This document shows positions 60,201 through 64,000 of a DNA stretch of 64,000 nucleotides, one piece after another; positions within the stretch are counted from its first letter, which is position 1, and the number at the start of each line of letters is the position of its first letter. Origin of the DNA: Burhinus oedicnemus (lineage: Eukaryota > Chordata > Aves > Charadriiformes > Burhinidae); contig VFFE01007859.1 in NCBI GenBank assembly GCA_008921705.1, positions 1,225,391-1,289,390 of the forward strand. The letters are read 5' to 3'. Position numbers and translations under genes: made by a program. Under the pieces are notes generated by a model. It did no database searches. It was not told where the DNA came from and saw only the letters and a program-made list of their open reading frames with translations.

Positions 60201-61405
60201 TGGGACTGGTGTAAACCAGCTGCCCTGTGACCTGTAAACAGCACGAAATGGCAAATGCATTACACGGCTGAACAAATACTGCAGGTCTAAGGGCACAATA
60301 TTCCACGTCCTAGGTGTATGATAAAATCAGTCAGAGGTAGTTTTACATATGTTTCAGCATGCATCCAAGCCACAGAACAGACATACCCTAAATATATAGT
60401 ATTGAAAAGGATTAGGGAACAAACTACTCCCTAGAAGATGACAACCGTGAGCTACAGTAATGAAAATCATAGCTTAAATAAAAGCAAGCTGTTGTGGGCC
60501 CAACCCAGCATCCTTTCTCTACAAAGAGCCTGTGCCAAAGTCAGTGGGAGAGCTTGCCTTTACAAATATGGAAAGATCATGTCGATTCCTTCCAATAATA
60601 GTCATTAGTCTTTAAAAATATGTAAGGAGTAATAAAAAAAGCAAACAGTGTTTGAAAGCTAGTGTTACTTTTACCCTCAGTGTAGGAAATTTGAATGTTG
60701 TATATTTCTTCAAATAATAAAATTCATCATTTTTTCACTCTATAAAATAATTAAATCACTTGGTAAACTTTCATATTTGTTTTCTTTATTCTTGTTTCTA
60801 ACCTGAAAATCTACATGTCCTTTGTTTAAAAAACCCCACAACATTCTTTCACATATTCCCGCATTACTGTGAATCCAGGCACAGTATTTGTGTTATTTCA
60901 TCAGCCAGCAAGGCAGATACACATACGTGTCTGCCAGTGTGTCAGGGCACAAGTCCTGCCCAGACTATCACAGATGAAGATGGAAGCATAACACGTAGGG
61001 TAACCCCATTCCTCCAGGCCTGGAGTCTCCCCCTTATTTTCCACCCTTTAAAGAAGAATGGTGTCTGTTCCCTCATGCCTTTAATGCTCTCAATTTTCTT
61101 TTGTTAATATATACCCAAAATCTACTGAGTACTTCAGACCTCTAAAGGCTTCCTAAAAGCGTCATTTTATTTAACTTTCCAATCCTTTCACATTGCTATT
61201 CATAAAATTGTTAGGTTGAAATCCCGGACTGTTTCAAGTCATTGCCAAAATTTGCAATGAGTACCTTTACAGCTGGAGTTTCAACCTATTTTTATATTTG
61301 ATATTTCATGAAAGACAGTGTATTTAGCAAAAGTTGAGATATTCTGACATGTTGGTACATACTTTTGGTCATCCGTTTTTGTTTTTCAACTTCTTTGTCT
61401 TCCAG
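54209..61405. other. Long unique stretch, no gene seen
   Basis: No supported gene. Overlapping plus and minus frames at 54313-54753 (up to 96 codons) and 59900-60306 have no motif. T11 runs are at 57405-57415 and 58130-58140, and a T-run occurs near 56970-56981. Two faint resemblances to old amniote repeats, near 60110-60240 and 60495-60565, were too weak to annotate. Confidence 0.5.
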
Positions 61406-61480
61406 AGGTGCGAAGCTGCTATTTTAAGCATGTGTTACGGCAGTGGAACCACGTGCTGTACAAATTTCTAGCACTAGCAG
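61406..61480 (+). other. Exon-like segment, 75 bp, with strong splice sites (candidate only)
   Basis: A long pyrimidine tract ending TTCTTTGTCTTCCAG precedes position 61406, and the segment ends CTAGCAG before GTATGTGTGT. Both splice sites fit consensus well. The segment is exactly 75 bases, and one frame is open, reading VRSCYFKHVLRQWNHVLYKF and onward to the donor. The other two frames contain stops. The peptide is not recognised. It could be a cassette exon, a non-coding RNA exon or chance. It has the best splice context I noticed in the window. Confidence 0.28.
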
Positions 61481-62451
61481 GTATGTGTGTGTCACTTTTC
61501 TCTCACCTGGATCCTTTCAGTCATGTTATATTTAGCAGTATAACTTCAAAGTATGATGGGAAACTAAAGATGTTGTATACTACTGAAGTCTCATTCGGAT
61601 TTCATTTTCTGCGAAATGCTGGCTGTGAAAATAGATGTTCTCATTATCTGTCAATATACGTGGACTGTGCATCATAATGTGTGTCCCGTGTTAATAGTCT
61701 TGAAACATAATTTATGCATAGGTGACTATCAGAATGGTCTCTCCAGGAATGCTTTTTGAACATGTATCGCTCAGATTGCATTTACTGTTTTTTGCAGTCA
61801 CAGACAAAACAGGTAACCAAATTTTACTGTTTACTTTTCTAGATTTCAAGAATGAGGGGAGAAATTAATGTAAATGTCATAATTTCATTAAACAGTACCA
61901 GATTAAGGCATAAAATAGTGATAAAATGTTTTTTTAACCTGAGCATTATATATTCCAAAGAAAAATTATTTGCATAAAAAACCTTAAAAGAAGCAGAAAA
62001 TATTTATACCCCAAAACTGCAGAATCCTTATATATTTTCTTTTTTGGAAGATGGCAATAGTTTATCCTTGAAATCAGTGAAATGTCTTCTGGATTTTGCT
62101 TTATCCTCAGGATCTGAGCTGAAGCACTTAGTCTGGGAACTAGAAAAGGCACAGGTATGACCTCAATATTCTCTGCTTCCTGTTTTTGTTGTCTGGACCA
62201 AACAAACAAAGGGAATGAAACATCTCGGGACTAAGTTTTACTCTAGTAAGGTTTTGCTTAGCTTACATAGTTACTAGACTAAACTGCTTCACTCTTAGTG
62301 CTTTATTTTCAGAAGAGCCAGTAACTGTGGCTGTCATCACTTTTATGCTTTCACTTATGCTATTTTTCAGGCTTACAGCTTGACATGTTATTGTCTGAGA
62401 AGTTTTAATAAAGCATTTTGGCTTGCTATATTTACTGTTATAAATGTTTTG
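61481..62451. other. Unique DNA, no gene seen
   Basis: The 87-codon minus frame at 61946-62209 has no motif. No repeat recognised. Confidence 0.5.
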
Positions 62452-62610
62452 ATACAGTATTGTACTAATCAGTATAATGCTAATGAGTACTATAGTAGTA
62501 TATATAGTACTATATATTAGTATCGTGCTAATTGGTACTGTATTAATATATACTAACATATACTATACTATTAGTACTACTAATTAGTACTATTCTAATA
62601 TAATAATATT
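62452..62610. repeat. TA-rich degenerate repeat with AGTACT words
   Basis: About 160 bases are dominated by TA steps and repeated words such as AGTACTAT and GCTAAT. A 21-base segment starting AGTATAATGCTAAT (62471) recurs 48 bases later as AGTATCGTGCTAAT with four differences, so part is a decayed tandem repeat. Many palindromic words would favour local melting or hairpins. The open frame of 98 codons on the minus strand here is composition noise. Confidence 0.7.
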
Positions 62611-63202
62611 TTAGGTGCTATTATTGAACATAGTGAGAACAGAGAGGTTAATGTAAAGAGTACTACATAAAGTTACAGAGAATATGAAGGAAAATAGTTT
62701 CACTATTGGTTGACACCTTAAGCATGGAATTTTCCTTATATATTTTATTGTGAATCTGTTACTTAATAAGTTTCTGCTTTCAGTCAGTCTTGAACTGTTA
62801 CTATAAGAAAGAAAAATGTCTTTACACACAGACTATACATAATTCTTTGCCAATGTAGAATTACTGTGGTGTGTTTTGATGTAGATTATTGTTTGCTTTG
62901 GCAATTTTTCCCTTTTTGACGTTTTTCCACTGCTTGTTGAATGTATCTTCTTTTTGACAACTACCACAACGTAGGTCCAAAGTAAAAAGATGTTCCAGCT
63001 CTGAAACTTAGACGAGAAAAAAAGGCCTGGATTTTGTTACAATTCATTAACTTGTTCCAAACAGCTCAGATGTTGGTGGTATGTAGATATGTTTGGGTTC
63101 AGATCCTTTCTGTTGGACTACATTAAACATTATCTTTCCTCTATTTTCTACATCCCTTTTTTGATGTTAATATATATTTTTAAACTACATAAACTCAAAA
63201 AT
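62611..63202. other. Unique AT-rich DNA, no gene seen
   Basis: No feature recognised between the TA-rich repeat and the CR1 copy. Confidence 0.5.
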
Positions 63203-64000
63203 AGAATCACAGAATGGTTTAGGTTGGAAGGGACCTTAAAGATCATCTAGTTCCAACCCCCTGCCATGGGTAAGGACACCTCCCACTAGACCAGGTTGCT
63301 CAAAGCCCCATCCAGCTTGGTCTTGACCATTTCCAGGGATGGGGCCTCCCACAACTGGGAAACCTGTTCCAGTGCCTCACCACCCTCATAGTGAAAAATT
63401 TCTTCCTGACATCTAATCTAAATCTACCCATTTCTAGTTTGAAGCTATTACCCCTTGTCCTACCACAACAGGCTCTTGCAAAAAGTCCCTCTCCAGATAT
63501 CTTGTAGGCGCCCTTCAGTTACCGGGAAGCTGCTATAAGGTCTCCCTGGAGCCTTCTCTTCTCCAGGCTGAACAACCCCAACTCTCTCAGCCTGTCTTCA
63601 TAGCAGAGATGCTCCAGCCCTCTGACCATCTTCGTGGCCCTTCTCTGGACTCCCTCCAACAGGTCCATGTCCTTCTTATGTTGGGGGCTTCAGAGCTGGA
63701 CACAGTATTACAGGTGGGGTCTCATGAGAGTGGAGTAGAGGGGCAGAATTTCCTCCCTCAACCTGCTGGCCATGCTTCTTTTGATGCAGCCCAGGATATG
63801 GTTGGCCTTCTGGGCTGCCAGCGCACATTGCTGGCTCATGTTGAGCTTCTCATCACCAACAATTCCAAGTCCCTCTCCTCAGGGCTGCTCTCAATCCATT
63901 TTCTGCCCAGCCTGTATTTGTGCATGGGATTGCCTCAACCCATGTGCAGGACCTTGCACTTGGCCTTGTTGAATTTTGTGAGGTTTTCATGGGCCCACCT
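63203..64000 (-). mobile_element. CR1 LINE, 3' part of ORF2 and 3' UTR, runs off the window
   Basis: On the plus strand it begins ATAGAATCACAGAATGGTTT (reverse of the tail), then CCAACCCCCTGCCATGGGTA, and continues collinearly for about 800 bases to the window edge. Read on the minus strand it encodes ORF2 C-terminal motifs: KFNKAKCKVLHMG near 63973-63938, then [20 protein letters not shown] near 63855, [24 protein letters not shown] and, near the end, the RLDVRKKFF and VRHWNRF blocks. A TGA stop interrupts it (plus-strand 63935-63937), a one-base frameshift lies near 63858, and further stops follow, so it is inactive. The 5' remainder lies outside. The plus-strand frame at 63772-63972 is its antisense shadow. 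Confidence 0.97.

Noticed and set aside
60110..60240. Possible hAT-type DNA transposon remnant
   Set aside because: Only vague word similarity, with no terminal inverted repeats or target duplication.
60495..60565. Words like CCAAAGTCAGTGGGAGAG, resembling an old amniote repeat
   Set aside because: Too short and too diverged to assign without a database search.
63772..63972. Cysteine- and tryptophan-rich plus-strand frame as a small secreted protein
   Set aside because: It is the antisense reading of CR1 ORF2.
1..64000. CRISPR arrays, operons, rRNA and phage features
   Set aside because: No regularly spaced repeats of that kind, and the repeat content shows this is vertebrate nuclear DNA.

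Overview
The window looks like a stretch of bird nuclear genome. The main evidence is several CR1 LINE fragments that end in the avian-type tail built from repeats of ATTCTATG. There is also one retroviral solo LTR, a few very old MIR-like and L2/L3-like relics, low overall repeat density and AT-rich unique DNA between them. Crocodilian or turtle DNA is a less likely alternative. I found no complete or convincing protein-coding gene, tRNA, rRNA or CRISPR array. All long open frames are either pieces of LINE elements (or their antisense) or of a length expected by chance in about 64 kb of AT-rich DNA. The region is best read as intergenic DNA or the inside of a very large intron.

Layout. 1-2 kb is unique AT-rich DNA ending in an 18-bp perfect palindrome that abuts an internally deleted CR1 (about 2008-2690). 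A complete 762-bp solo LTR with a 5-bp target duplication lies at 6518-7289. At 11518-11693 an 88-bp unit, part of an old MIR-like element, is perfectly duplicated in tandem. Two moderately GC-richer patches follow (about 12.6-13.2 kb and 15.7-16.2 kb). Three short CR1 tails lie within 2 kb at 22.0-23.9 kb. At 32.3-33.2 kb there is a fossil LINE reverse-transcriptase C-terminus, then a MIR-like relic. An assembly gap of 20 Ns sits inside a long pyrimidine-only microsatellite at 35.5-35.7 kb. More MIR-like copies lie at 37.6 and 46.4 kb, a divergent CR1-like 3' end at 44.4 kb, and larger CR1 copies at 49.95-50.42 kb, 54.0-54.2 kb and 63.2-64.0 kb. The last runs off the window.

The most interesting unexplained signals are the recent perfect duplication inside an ancient repeat, a nested inverted-repeat arrangement at 12470-12514 that could fold as an RNA pseudoknot, a 37-nt GC-rich hairpin at 10087-10123, and three exon-like segments with good splice sites and open frames (31606-31788, 39698-39839, 61406-61480). 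I see no evidence of a new multi-gene system. Nothing here was tested by database search, and element family names rest on recognition of consensus motifs.
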